Shown one piece after another: positions 53,480-62,245 of a DNA stretch of 64,000 nucleotides. Every line of letters begins with the position of its first letter. The stretch's first letter is position 1. Position numbers and translations under genes: made by a program. The notes beneath the pieces are model-generated. The model was given only the letters and a program-made list of their open reading frames with translations. It had not been told where the DNA came from and made no database searches. Source of the DNA: Shewanella fodinae (GTDB taxonomy: Bacteria > Pseudomonadota > Gammaproteobacteria > Enterobacterales > Shewanellaceae); NCBI RefSeq assembly GCF_014651955.1, contig NZ_BMXW01000002.1:760-64759 (forward strand), written 5' to 3'.

Positions 53480-54271
53480 GTGTTAGTAGATTCCCATTGT
53501 CATCTTGATCGTCTAAAAGCCGCGCCGGATCAGGATTCTCTTGCGCAAATCATTGCCGGCGCCAAAATGCGGGGCGTGGACTGGTTTCTCTGTGTCAATG
53601 TCAGGCAACAGGACTTTATCTCCATGCGAGATCGAATGGCTGCCTACCCACAAGTATTTCTATCTGCCGGGGTGCATCCATTGGATGTGGCTGCCGGATT
53701 GTCGATTGCGCAATTGCAGCAGCATGCACAGGATCCTCGGGTCGTCGCCATCGGCGAAACGGGGTTGGATTATTTTTATGCGCCGGAAAGCAAAGCGGCG
53801 CAGTTACAATGTTTTGAGCAACAGGTTGCGGTTGCAACTGAAGTCGGTAAACCCCTGATCATCCATACTCGTGACGCGCAAGATGATACGTTGGCTGTTT
53901 TGCGTAATGGACATGCGGAAAAATGTGGCGGGGTGTTGCACTGCTTCACCGAATCTTTGGAAATGGCACAAGCGGCAATGGCGTTAGGTTTTTATATCTC
54001 TGTTTCTGGTATTGTGACTTTTCGTAATGCCGATGCACTGCGTAGCGTCATTAAACAAATTCCTAAGGAACGACTGCTGGTTGAGACCGATTCTCCCTAT
54101 CTGGCACCCGTTCCGCATCGTGGCAAGGAAAATCAACCAGCGTATGTCCGCGATGTAGCGCAATTTGTTGCCGATTTACGCGGCGAACCCCTAAGCGAAC
54201 TGGCGGCCTATACCACGGATAATTTCTTTCGATTGTTCCGCGATGCAGCACTGTTAGCTGAGCGTAATTAA
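53480..54271 (+). CDS. TatD family metal-dependent hydrolase (YcfH-like)
   Basis: This TatD-family deoxyribonuclease-like enzyme of the amidohydrolase superfamily has DSHCHLD (first two metal His) near the start, GETGLDYFYA, HTRDA, LHCFTE and the closing ETDSPYLAPVPHRGKEN with the last metal Asp. The GTG at 53480 has GGGA upstream and gives 263 residues starting like E. coli YcfH; an ATG at 53468 would add four residues. It closes the pabC-to-tatD operon. Confidence 0.9.
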   Translation: MLVDSHCHLDRLKAAPDQDSLAQIIAGAKMRGVDWFLCVNVRQQDFISMRDRMAAYPQVFLSAGVHPLDVAAGLSIAQLQQHAQDPRVVAIGETGLDYFYAPESKAAQLQCFEQQVAVATEVGKPLIIHTRDAQDDTLAVLRNGHAEKCGGVLHCFTESLEMAQAAMALGFYISVSGIVTFRNADALRSVIKQIPKERLLVETDSPYLAPVPHRGKENQPAYVRDVAQFVADLRGEPLSELAAYTTDNFFRLFRDAALLAERN

Positions 54272-54313
54272 GAAAAAAAGAGGCCCAAAACTATTCCGAT
54301 TGTTTTGGGCCCA
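54272..54313 (-). terminator. Hairpin with minus-strand T run
   Basis: A ten-pair stem (54282-54291 with 54302-54311) is flanked on the left by A7, so it is a terminator for leftward transcription, mainly read-through from rsmF. It is not a good rightward terminator. Confidence 0.7.
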
Positions 54314-54395
54314 GGGGAATGGCTCATTAAGAGCCGTGCGCTTAAGTTGAGATATGACAGGATTGCGATCTCTGGTTGAATTTTAGACTATCATG

Positions 54396-54432
54396 TTAAA
54401 GCCACAGTAAAATGCTGTGGCTTTATTAGTTT
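54396..54432 (+). terminator. Second hairpin between tatD and rsmF
   Basis: A perfect ten-pair stem (54398-54407 with 54415-54424) is followed by a T-rich stretch on the plus strand. It probably terminates the operon that ends in the tatD-like gene. Confidence 0.7.
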
Positions 54433-54482
54433 ATTTAGTAATAAGTAATGCCAAAAACGAATAAATAAGCCTCGCCACTTTA

Positions 54483-55892
54483 TTACGTACTACTGATATT
54501 GTCCCGAACCAGAACTCTTGGCAGTTGATTTTTCAGCTTGTTACCTAGGTGTTTGGCTAGACCTAACACTTGCTGTTGCCATAGCAGGACTCGTTCTCCC
54601 TGAGCCTTTGTTGTGGTCGCTAGGGTGATATCGCGTCCCATCATATATTGTTCCGCTTGTGCAGCATCTACCGTAATTGCCAGTGTGGCGTCGATATCAA
54701 GCGCCATCACTGCTTCGTGCTGCAGTTTGATCCCATGTTTTTCTAGGGTTGCGATTTTAACGCCGATGCGTTGGAAGCGTACCTGTCCGATCAGCGTGAC
54801 AAAACCTTCAGGAAACAGCCAGAACTCGCCATCTCGGACCCAAAGCCGTTCTTTGGGAAGCATTACGCCAATGATGTTCGCTACTTCATCACTGAGTTGC
54901 TGATATTGTTTGTGAGTTATGGGCTCAAAAGGAAAATTCTGCTGTAGTTTCGGCGGTTCTTGTCGGCGAGAAATAGACGCTGTTTTACGTATCCTTGCGA
55001 CAAAAAAGCCCTCACTATCATATACCTGTGGCCAGACATGTAGAAAGCCTTCATCTGTGGCTGTGCGCTCGGCACCCTCGAATAAATTTGCCAGCGATTC
55101 AAACACAACCACGTCGGTAAAAGTTTGTTTGAGGTGGTGACAGACTTTCTGGTTTTCGGTGCTATTAAGCGTACAGGTAGAGTAAACCAATACTCCCCCC
55201 GGCTTTAGTGCTAGAAACGCAGACTCAATGAGATCGCGTTGTGTGGCGGCAATGCTCTGAATTTCGTCTGCATCCCAATTTTTCAGTGCTAGTGCATCTT
55301 TACGGATGGTGCCTTCACCACTGCAGGGGGCATCCAGCAAAATTGCGTCAAACGTTTCATATAAAAACTCACCAAAGATCCTGGCGTCAAAATGTGTCAA
55401 GGCCGTGTTACTGACCCCCATGCGCAGGATATTGGCATGTAAGGCTTTAATGCGGCTGGAGGAATATTCATTGCTGACAAGCAAACCGCGATTATGCATC
55501 ATGGCGGCAATCTGAGTAGTCTTTGAGCCGGGCGCAGACGCCATGTCTAATACCGTTGCCATCGCAGTGTCATAGTGTAAAGCCATTGGTGGCAACATGG
55601 AACTGGCTTCCTGCAGGTAGAATAGTCCTTGCAGGTGTTCCACGGTATTGCCGGGTTGTACTGGCTCCGGCACGGTAAACCAAAAACCATCGGGACACCA
55701 AGGAATAGGTTCAAACTGCCAGCCTTTGCTCTGCATCCGTGCGAGGAAACTGTCACTATCGATTTTGAGAGTATTGACTCGCAGTGAAGGGCGCAGCGGT
55801 TTATCGCAGGAGGCAATAAAATCTTGCAACGATAGCGTTGGTGGTAATTCTTGCGCGATACAGTTGATAAAATTCTGATTTAATTGAACCAT
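54483..55892 (-). CDS. rsmF: 16S rRNA (cytosine1407-C5)-methyltransferase RsmF
   Basis: RsmF makes m5C1407 in 16S rRNA. The 469-residue protein has the SAM region VLDMASAPGSKTTQIAA, motif IV DAPCSGEGTIRKD with the release Cys, and motif VI YSTCTLNSTEN with the catalytic Cys. A C-terminal PUA-like domain follows (roughly after residue 310). In E. coli this gene (yebU) follows yebT/letB on the same strand. Here the same neighbours occur, but a membrane-protein gene is inserted between them. Confidence 0.94.
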   Translation of the reverse strand: MVQLNQNFINCIAQELPPTLSLQDFIASCDKPLRPSLRVNTLKIDSDSFLARMQSKGWQFEPIPWCPDGFWFTVPEPVQPGNTVEHLQGLFYLQEASSMLPPMALHYDTAMATVLDMASAPGSKTTQIAAMMHNRGLLVSNEYSSSRIKALHANILRMGVSNTALTHFDARIFGEFLYETFDAILLDAPCSGEGTIRKDALALKNWDADEIQSIAATQRDLIESAFLALKPGGVLVYSTCTLNSTENQKVCHHLKQTFTDVVVFESLANLFEGAERTATDEGFLHVWPQVYDSEGFFVARIRKTASISRRQEPPKLQQNFPFEPITHKQYQQLSDEVANIIGVMLPKERLWVRDGEFWLFPEGFVTLIGQVRFQRIGVKIATLEKHGIKLQHEAVMALDIDATLAITVDAAQAEQYMMGRDITLATTTKAQGERVLLWQQQVLGLAKHLGNKLKNQLPRVLVRDNISST

Positions 55893-55937
55893 AACACTTA
55901 AAGCGGTTTTCTTTTCGGCGCGGCATTATAGCATGCA

Positions 55938-57188
55938 GTGCGGCTAAAATTGGGGTGGATTTGTGTTGAATCGGGTCTGGAGCCTGTTTTTGTGGTAGCG
56001 CTGCTGGCTATTGTGCTGCAGTGCCTTACAGGTCACACTGCAGTGGTTAGCGAAGCCGTTACCGCCATGTTCGACAGCGCCAGTCTGGCGGCCCAGATTG
56101 CACTGGGCTTGATCGGCGTGTTGACCTTGTGGATGGGGCTGATGCGGGTTGGCGAAAAAGCAGGTGTGGTGACGGCGATTGCCTGGGTAGTGGAACCGTT
56201 ATTGCATAAGTTGATGCCGGAAGTTCCCAAAGGCCATCCAGCGTTTGGCAGTGTGACCATGAATCTTACCGCCAACATGTTGGGACTGGATAATGCCGCG
56301 ACGCCGCTGGGATTGAAAGCGATGCAGGATCTGCAAAGCCTCAACTCAGATAAGCAGACTGCCAGCAATGCTCAAATCCTGTTTTTGGTGCTCAATACCT
56401 CCTCGGTTACCTTGGTACCTGTGACGGTGTTTCTTTACCGGGCCCAACAAGGTGCTGCTGCACCAGCAGAGATTTTTTTGCCCATTTTACTGGCGACTTT
56501 AGGCTCTACGCTGGCGGGGTTGTTGATGGTGGCCTTGGTGCAGCGCTTACCGTTATGGAACCTTACTGTTGCAGCCTACGGTGTGGTTATTTTAGGGACG
56601 GTTTCCGCTGCAGTAGGGTGGTTGTTACATCAAAGTGCTGAGACTATTGGCGCGGTTTCCACCACGGTTGGTAATGGCGTGTTGTTGTCCTTGGTGTTTC
56701 TGTTTGTGTTGGTTGCCAGTATCCGCAAAGTTGCCGTATATGACGAATTTATTGAAGGCGCCAAATCGGGTTTTGAACAGGCAATTCGGCTGATCCCCTT
56801 TCTGCTGGCGATGTTATTGGTAATTGCGTTGCTGCGAGCATCTGGGGCGCTAGATTACTTGCTGCATGTTATCGCCTCGATAGTGCAGTGGTTGGGTTTT
56901 GATAGCCGTTTTGTTGATGCTTTACCGACAGCGTTGATGAAGCCGTTCAGCGGTTCAGGGGCGCGAGCCATGATGCTGGAAACCATGTCACATTACGGTG
57001 TCGATTCCTTTGCCGGCCGTTTGGCCGCGATATTCCAAGGAAGCACTGAAACAACTTTTTATGTTTTAGCGGTTTATTTCGGTTCCGTAGGGATCCGTCA
57101 TGGTCGGCATGCCTTGGCTTGTGGTCTGTTTGCGGATTTTTCCGGCATTATCAGCGCCGTTGCGGTGTGTTATTGGTTTTATGGTTAA
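55938..57188 (+). CDS. Nucleoside-recognition (Gate) membrane protein, likely N-terminal frameshift
   Basis: This integral membrane protein of 416 codons has about 9-10 helices. From about residue 40 to the end it matches the SpmA/SpmB-like fused Gate-domain family (segments MNLTANMLGLDNAATPLGLK, FLVLNTSSVTLVPVTVF and FQGSTETTFYVLAVYFG). Its function is unclear, possibly transport. The first 17 codons look wrong. A family-like start, MLNRVWSLF, sits one frame over from GTG 55963 and runs into a stop right after a T5 run (55987-55991). One additional T there would join it to the main frame as LFFVVALLAIVLQ. Either a base is missing or another start is used. Confidence 0.75.
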   Translation: MRLKLGWICVESGLEPVFVVALLAIVLQCLTGHTAVVSEAVTAMFDSASLAAQIALGLIGVLTLWMGLMRVGEKAGVVTAIAWVVEPLLHKLMPEVPKGHPAFGSVTMNLTANMLGLDNAATPLGLKAMQDLQSLNSDKQTASNAQILFLVLNTSSVTLVPVTVFLYRAQQGAAAPAEIFLPILLATLGSTLAGLLMVALVQRLPLWNLTVAAYGVVILGTVSAAVGWLLHQSAETIGAVSTTVGNGVLLSLVFLFVLVASIRKVAVYDEFIEGAKSGFEQAIRLIPFLLAMLLVIALLRASGALDYLLHVIASIVQWLGFDSRFVDALPTALMKPFSGSGARAMMLETMSHYGVDSFAGRLAAIFQGSTETTFYVLAVYFGSVGIRHGRHALACGLFADFSGIISAVAVCYWFYG

Positions 57189-57194
57189 AATAGA

Positions 57195-57219
57195 GCAGAG
57201 GCATCCATGATGCCTCTGC
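57195..57219. terminator. Bidirectional terminator between the Gate protein gene and letB
   Basis: A perfect 11-pair stem (57195-57205 with 57209-57219) with a three-base loop lies between convergent stops. Confidence 0.78.
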
Positions 57220-57227
57220 CTGATAAA

Positions 57228-59846
57228 CTATTCACTTAGTTGTGGTCGCCATTGCAGCCAGTCAGCATCGGCTTTACCGTACACCGGTAAGGTTTGACTG
57301 GCATTGAGCGGCGCTGCCTGTTGGTTATTCAACTCAGTTACCACGCCAATACCACCTGCCAGAATGGTTTCCAGTGACCCTGTTTCTATCTGAGCGCCTG
57401 AAAACAGTCCCAAATCCACTTTGATGCCAGAAAGGTCGTAAAAACGACTGCTCTGATTCAGTAAATGGCGATAACGCGCTGCAATACTGGCATTGAGCAA
57501 TACTTCGTCGCCATTATCTTTAAGTCGATAATCAATTATTTGGCCTATCTGAATGCCACGGAAGAAAATACCCGTGCCATTTTTCACCGACCCGAGCGTA
57601 TTACGACTTAGCAAAAGATGCAGTGCATCTTTTGCCATGTAATCATCGGTTAACCTAGGCACGGTGAATTGAGTGCTGTTATCGCTGGCATTGCCTGGAG
57701 TTGCCGCAATGAACGCGCCGGTCAGTAATGCTTCAGGATGCTCCACCCCTTTTAATGTTACCTGTGCCTGTTGCAGCTGGTACTGGCTATCCCGTTTGAG
57801 AAATGGCGCGGCATATTTGCCATAAAGATAGGCCTTGGCATCCAGATGCTTTAAATCGGCATTCAGCACCACCTGGGTAACTTCACCAATCTGGGTGCCC
57901 TGATAACGGATTGCTGCGCCAGTTCTTAGTGAACTATCAGCCGGTAATAGGAGGCTGATGGCTTGTGCTTGACTGCGTGCCAACGATTCTGAGTGGTATA
58001 GCCGTTGGCTATCGACTTTATGGCCATCTAGCTTGGCCAAGGCAATGCTGCCTTTTAGGACGCCGTTAAGGGGCGCCATTTGCAATTTCACGCCGGTGAG
58101 GCTGGCATCTACCGCCAAAGCCGGATTTTGCCAAAACACAATGTTATTTTTCAGAAGTGGGGCAAACGTGCTGTCAATTGCCAATGTGACAGCAAACCGG
58201 TCTGCGGTTGCCTGCCAGTCCACGTCGGTCACTGTGCCAACCTGCATCTTTTTGTAGTACACCGGGGAGCCCGTTGTCACAGATGCTGCATCGTCACTGT
58301 ACAGCGTCCACTTGATCTTATGTCCCTGCTGGTAAAAGGCATCGGCTTTGCTTGCGGAAGCGAATAGGGCGATCGGTTTAGCGGTATTTAGCGCTTTTTT
58401 ATTCAGGCTATGACGCAAACTCACCACACCTTTGGTCAGCGTAGTGAGATCGCCGCTTTTAACTTCAACCCCGTCCAGAGACGCTTTAATGTCCAGTGGT
58501 GCTTCGGCAATGAAATCACTACCTGCAGTAAGTAGTGCCTTAAATTCTGGAAAAATTTCTGCCTGATATAACACCGCAGAAAAATCGTCCGCCAGCCTAA
58601 CTTGGGCAATTTTGCCAATACTGACCTGACGGTAGCGAATGTCAGCGCCGCTGCTGATCCCAGGGTTTTCGGCTGCCGTTAAGGTAAGCATTATGGGTGT
58701 TTCATGCTCCAGCCTAGGGGCTGTATTTGCTAGAGGATATTGCGCTAACGGACTACCGTTGCCGGGCAAAAACTGAATTACATCGCCGCTCACCAGCCTA
58801 CCAGCATGTTTAAATCCATTTAACGAAATATCCGCGCCTTCACGCCAGAATTTAGCATCGCTACCGAGGAGTTCGGCATAGGGTGCATCCAGTCGGGTGT
58901 GAATGGATACCGATTGAGACTCTGCTACGACATTTTCTACTTCACCGATCGTGACACCGCGATATATCACATCCGTTCCACGTTTAATGCCATCCGCATC
59001 TTTTGCAGTAAGTACAAAACGCACGCCGCCATTGGCTTCCTGCTGGCTGGCATACAATTTGTAGCCTTGGTTAGCTTCTGCTGCAGGTGAAGAAACTGGA
59101 GAACTGAAGTTAATCCCTCCAGCAATCAATGAGGCGAGACTGGCGGTATTCACTTTGATGCCGGAGAGCGAAGCATCAATCTGTACCCCGGATACATTCC
59201 AGAAGTGTGAGTCTTTGCGCACTAAAGTCGCATATTGTTTCTCAATGTAAGCTTTCAATAACACCTTGTGTTGTGGGTCAAGGCGGTAGCTGACGACTTC
59301 GCCAACGGGAATTTGCCGATAAAACACTGGTGAGCCTACATCTAGTGAGCCTAATTTTTCAGCACTGAGTTCGATGACCAAACCATCGCTTCCAGGTAAC
59401 ACAGGCGGGGCTTCTTGCTCTGCCTCAAAATGGTCACGAAAATCACCGTCACCGGGTAACAGCCCGATGTAGTTACCGGAAAACAGCGCATCTAGGCCTT
59501 CCACCCCGGTAATGCTGGCTTTGGGAGTTACTAACCAAAACTTGCTGTTTGCCCGTAGTAACGGCTCGGCGCGGTAGTCCATCAATAAGTCAACATTCAC
59601 GCCCTTGAGTTCATCGTCAATGGATACATCCACAACCTTGCCGACATTAAGCCCTTGATAACGAACTAATGTTTTACCCACATCTATCCCAGTGGCACTC
59701 GGGAAATGAATTCGGACATCTATGCCTGATTCTCGAATACTTTTGACTCCGAGCCATGCTCCCAGCGCTAGGGCGACTATTGGTAATAGCCACACCGGGG
59801 AGAATAATTTCTTACGCACCACTTTGGGTTGTTCAATTTGCGTCAT
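57228..59846 (-). CDS. letB: LetB-type MCE lipid-transport protein, seven MCE domains
   Basis: LetB (YebT) forms a stacked-ring tunnel across the periplasm for lipids. The 872-residue protein has one N-terminal membrane helix (about residues 17-35) and seven MCE repeats, which I count by the motif G..V.YRG..VG.V at about residues 55, 165, 290, 405, 530, 650 and 770. That equals the number in E. coli LetB. It overlaps the upstream letA half by 14 bases, so translation is coupled, and it ends at a terminator. LetA, its inner-membrane partner, is split here into two genes. Confidence 0.93.
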   Translation of the reverse strand: MTQIEQPKVVRKKLFSPVWLLPIVALALGAWLGVKSIRESGIDVRIHFPSATGIDVGKTLVRYQGLNVGKVVDVSIDDELKGVNVDLLMDYRAEPLLRANSKFWLVTPKASITGVEGLDALFSGNYIGLLPGDGDFRDHFEAEQEAPPVLPGSDGLVIELSAEKLGSLDVGSPVFYRQIPVGEVVSYRLDPQHKVLLKAYIEKQYATLVRKDSHFWNVSGVQIDASLSGIKVNTASLASLIAGGINFSSPVSSPAAEANQGYKLYASQQEANGGVRFVLTAKDADGIKRGTDVIYRGVTIGEVENVVAESQSVSIHTRLDAPYAELLGSDAKFWREGADISLNGFKHAGRLVSGDVIQFLPGNGSPLAQYPLANTAPRLEHETPIMLTLTAAENPGISSGADIRYRQVSIGKIAQVRLADDFSAVLYQAEIFPEFKALLTAGSDFIAEAPLDIKASLDGVEVKSGDLTTLTKGVVSLRHSLNKKALNTAKPIALFASASKADAFYQQGHKIKWTLYSDDAASVTTGSPVYYKKMQVGTVTDVDWQATADRFAVTLAIDSTFAPLLKNNIVFWQNPALAVDASLTGVKLQMAPLNGVLKGSIALAKLDGHKVDSQRLYHSESLARSQAQAISLLLPADSSLRTGAAIRYQGTQIGEVTQVVLNADLKHLDAKAYLYGKYAAPFLKRDSQYQLQQAQVTLKGVEHPEALLTGAFIAATPGNASDNSTQFTVPRLTDDYMAKDALHLLLSRNTLGSVKNGTGIFFRGIQIGQIIDYRLKDNGDEVLLNASIAARYRHLLNQSSRFYDLSGIKVDLGLFSGAQIETGSLETILAGGIGVVTELNNQQAAPLNASQTLPVYGKADADWLQWRPQLSE

Positions 59847-60462
59847 CTTGCTGTTCCAACTGATCCCATAGCAGACGAGTGTCCAGCACTTTGGCTGACA
59901 CCTGGGTAAACAAAATCACCAGTGCAAATGCCGTTGCTGCTGGTGCCGGCTTGGCATCCAGCAACTGGCCCATATTCACCAGTGCCACCGTAAGCGAAAT
60001 AACAAACAGATCAAGCATCGACCAGCGGCCGATCCATTCGATCAAGTGAAATCCCAGCATCAGTTTCTTCTTGGAAAATTTTAGATTGAAACTGATTGCT
60101 GACAAATAGATACCCAGACCGATAATCTTCAGCCAAGGCACGAGAATACTTGCCGTAAACACAATAACAGCTATGGGTAACATATCGGAATGCACTAGGC
60201 GCAGGATCCCAGAGAAAATGGTGTCGTGAGTCACACGACCACTCTTCGTCAACGTTGTAATGGGGTATAGATTGGCGGGGACCAACAAAATAGCGGCTGT
60301 AATCAACAGTGCCCAACTACGTTGCAAGCTGTTGTAATCACGCAACTGCAGTTTAGCGCCACACCGAAGACAACAGCTTTCAGTAGTGTTATTAATCTGA
60401 CCACAATCGTCGCAGCGACACAGCCCCAGATCCTTGCCCTGTACACTGTTATTCGCCTTCAT
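59833..60462 (-). CDS. LetA/PqiA family protein, second half of a split LetA
   Basis: This 209-residue inner-membrane protein has an N-terminal zinc ribbon (CRCDDCGQ with CCLRCG) and then four hydrophobic helices of the PqiA type (PITTLTKSGRV, WSMLDLFVISL). It matches the C-terminal half of the two-domain LetA (YebS). Its start overlaps the end of the preceding PqiA-domain gene by 14 bases and its end overlaps letB by 14, so the three form a tightly coupled operon. The two halves presumably assemble to replace the single E. coli LetA; that is inference. Confidence 0.87.
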   Translation of the reverse strand: MKANNSVQGKDLGLCRCDDCGQINNTTESCCLRCGAKLQLRDYNSLQRSWALLITAAILLVPANLYPITTLTKSGRVTHDTIFSGILRLVHSDMLPIAVIVFTASILVPWLKIIGLGIYLSAISFNLKFSKKKLMLGFHLIEWIGRWSMLDLFVISLTVALVNMGQLLDAKPAPAATAFALVILFTQVSAKVLDTRLLWDQLEQQDDAN

Positions 60463-61108
60463 TGAGGTAACTCCACATATGCTCCAGCTTGTATTCTCTT
60501 AGCATAAACAGCACTACCAAGAACAACATAGTAAAGCAGAAGGTGCCCATTCCGAAATAGACATCGGCGAAATCAGACAGTTGGAACGAGGTTACCAGAA
60601 AACTGATGACATAAATTTCCAGCATGGACATCTGTGACAACAGTTGATGATAACGCAGTAACAGCACAAAGAATTTTCGGCCACTATTAAAACGGTAGAG
60701 CCGATTCTTGATGATCACCATTTGAGCCAGCACTGAGCTGATGAGTAACCCCGGGCCGACAACAGCCCCTATAAGTACCGCCAGTGCTACAACCCAATAG
60801 CCTTGTTCGGCCACCGCCAGCGCGCCCTGCCACACTGTGGTAGTCCGAACGCTACCGATAAAATGCATTTCTAATACCGGCAGTAGCATCGCCGGTATAT
60901 ACAGGATCAGCGCCGCAATACACATTGCTAGCACGCCATCAACTGCACAGTAAGGAGTGTCATATAGCGGTGTCTGACAACGGGGGCAAATGGCTCTCAC
61001 ACCCGAAGGCAGCGCGCGGCGACTAACGGCCAGATCGCAGGCACGGCATAAAATCACCGAACAATCAGGGCTCAGCCGTTCATCATTTGAGTCAGACAGA
61101 GAAGACAT
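60449..61108 (-). CDS. LetA/PqiA family protein, first half of a split LetA
   Basis: This 219-residue protein has an N-terminal zinc ribbon (CRACDLAV with CPRCQTPLYDTPYC) and a PqiA-type four-helix membrane region, including PAMLLPVLEMHFIG and QMSMLEIYVISFLV. It corresponds to the N-terminal half of LetA. I choose the ATG at 61108, three bases after GGAGA; the frame is open to 61162. It is the first gene of the letA1-letA2-letB unit and is divergent from the LexA-controlled yebG. Confidence 0.86.
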   Translation of the reverse strand: MSSLSDSNDERLSPDCSVILCRACDLAVSRRALPSGVRAICPRCQTPLYDTPYCAVDGVLAMCIAALILYIPAMLLPVLEMHFIGSVRTTTVWQGALAVAEQGYWVVALAVLIGAVVGPGLLISSVLAQMVIIKNRLYRFNSGRKFFVLLLRYHQLLSQMSMLEIYVISFLVTSFQLSDFADVYFGMGTFCFTMLFLVVLFMLREYKLEHMWSYLNEGE

Positions 61109-61234
61109 ACTTCTCCGGGTATCTGTGCGCATAAAGTTAAGGTTATCGGTTGTCAGCACCAAGTTTACTGACGCGATGTTAGCAGATACTGCGAAGTTCT
61201 TGCATCTTCGAGCGTAAATATGTCACTCTAAATA

Positions 61235-61250
61235 CTGTATGTTTACACAG
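61235..61250 (+). promoter_or_regulatory. LexA operator (SOS box) before yebG
   Basis: The 16-base site CTGTATGTTTACACAG matches the LexA consensus CTG-N10-CAG with an AT-rich centre. It lies 14 bases before the yebG ATG, where bound LexA would block transcription; yebG is an SOS gene in E. coli too. Confidence 0.85.
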
Positions 61251-61263
61251 TGTGAGGAAGATC

Positions 61264-61548
61264 ATGGCGGTTATTACCCAGTTTGTTGTGGTCAGAGAAG
61301 GGGTGGAAAAGATGACGTTTACCTCCAAGAAGGAAGCCGATGCATATGACAGAATGCTGGACATTGCCGACAACCTAATACCCTTTATTCAGGCAAGTGA
61401 AGCAAGCATAGATGATGGAGCAGCAGAAAAGCTTGCTTTTTACATGGCGTCAAATAAAGATACGCTGGCCGCGCTGCTGAAAGGTAGCCCGGCAACCGCA
61501 GCCCCCATCGTAAAAACGCCTAAAAAGAAAGCATCTGCTGATGCTTAA
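61264..61548 (+). CDS. yebG: YebG family SOS-regulated protein
   Basis: This 94-residue small protein matches E. coli YebG, for example VVVREGVEKMTFTSKKEADAYDRML with the shared REG-EKM-FTSKKEADAYD core (residues 9-32). YebG is induced by DNA damage; its function is unknown. The C-terminal tail is Lys/Ala-rich. The ATG at 61264 follows GAGGAAG, and a LexA box precedes it. It lies 14 bases before msrC, so the two may share SOS control. Confidence 0.9.
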   Translation: MAVITQFVVVREGVEKMTFTSKKEADAYDRMLDIADNLIPFIQASEASIDDGAAEKLAFYMASNKDTLAALLKGSPATAAPIVKTPKKKASADA

Positions 61549-61562
61549 TCCAGGAATCGAAA

Positions 61563-62021
61563 ATGAAACCTCAGTTGTACAACACCCTTAATCGTCAAGC
61601 CGCCGCATTGCTCGATGGCGAAACAGACTTGATCGCGGGTATGGCGAATTTCTCTGCATTGCTCAATGAACATCTGCAGCATCTGAACTGGGTCGGTTTT
61701 TATCTAGTAAAAGGTGAACAGTTGGTACTGGGGCCATTCCAGGGCAAAGTTGCCTGTAACCGCATTCCAGTTGGCAAAGGTGTGTGTGGCACCGCAGTTG
61801 CTCAAAACAGTACCCAGCGCGTGGCAGACGTGCACCAGTTCGACGGGCATATTGCTTGCGATTCAGCGAGTAATTCAGAAATTGTGGTGCCAGTGCGGCA
61901 AAATGGTAAAGTGATAGCGGTATTGGATATTGATAGTCCACTACTGGCACGTTTTGATGCAGAGGATCAAGCCGGGCTGGAAACGCTGGTGGCTACCTTA
62001 GAAAGCTGCCTGTTTGCTTAA
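61563..62021 (+). CDS. msrC: Free methionine-(R)-sulphoxide reductase MsrC (GAF domain)
   Basis: MsrC (YebR) reduces the R form of free methionine sulphoxide. The 152-residue GAF-domain protein has the catalytic Cys set visible in VACNRIPVGKGVCGTAV and HIACDSASNSEIVVPV. It begins 14 bases after yebG and before proQ, close to the E. coli yebR-yebS-yebT order. Its linkage to a LexA-controlled gene suggests a stress setting. Confidence 0.92.
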   Translation: MKPQLYNTLNRQAAALLDGETDLIAGMANFSALLNEHLQHLNWVGFYLVKGEQLVLGPFQGKVACNRIPVGKGVCGTAVAQNSTQRVADVHQFDGHIACDSASNSEIVVPVRQNGKVIAVLDIDSPLLARFDAEDQAGLETLVATLESCLFA

Positions 62022-62245
62022 AAGCCGTTCGATTTTGTGCATTTGATAGTCGCATTCGGTGCGGCTCGGCTTATAATAGGCCCCTTGAGCGCGCAGCCTT
62101 GGCAATCGTGTCTCACAATTGTTAAGGTTAACGAATCCTTTGGTAATTACTGAAGGCATGCTAATTTTTAGGTTATCCTCCGGGATAAAAAGAACTAACG
62201 ACCGGGCCAGCGCTGTCTGTGTCCCCTGTAATTCGTGGAAGTAAT

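Noticed and set aside
55983..55998. Programmed -1 ribosomal frameshift in the Gate-protein gene
   Set aside because: The heptamer in the zero frame (G TTT TTG) is not a good slippery site and no clear downstream pseudoknot is visible; a base loss is simpler.
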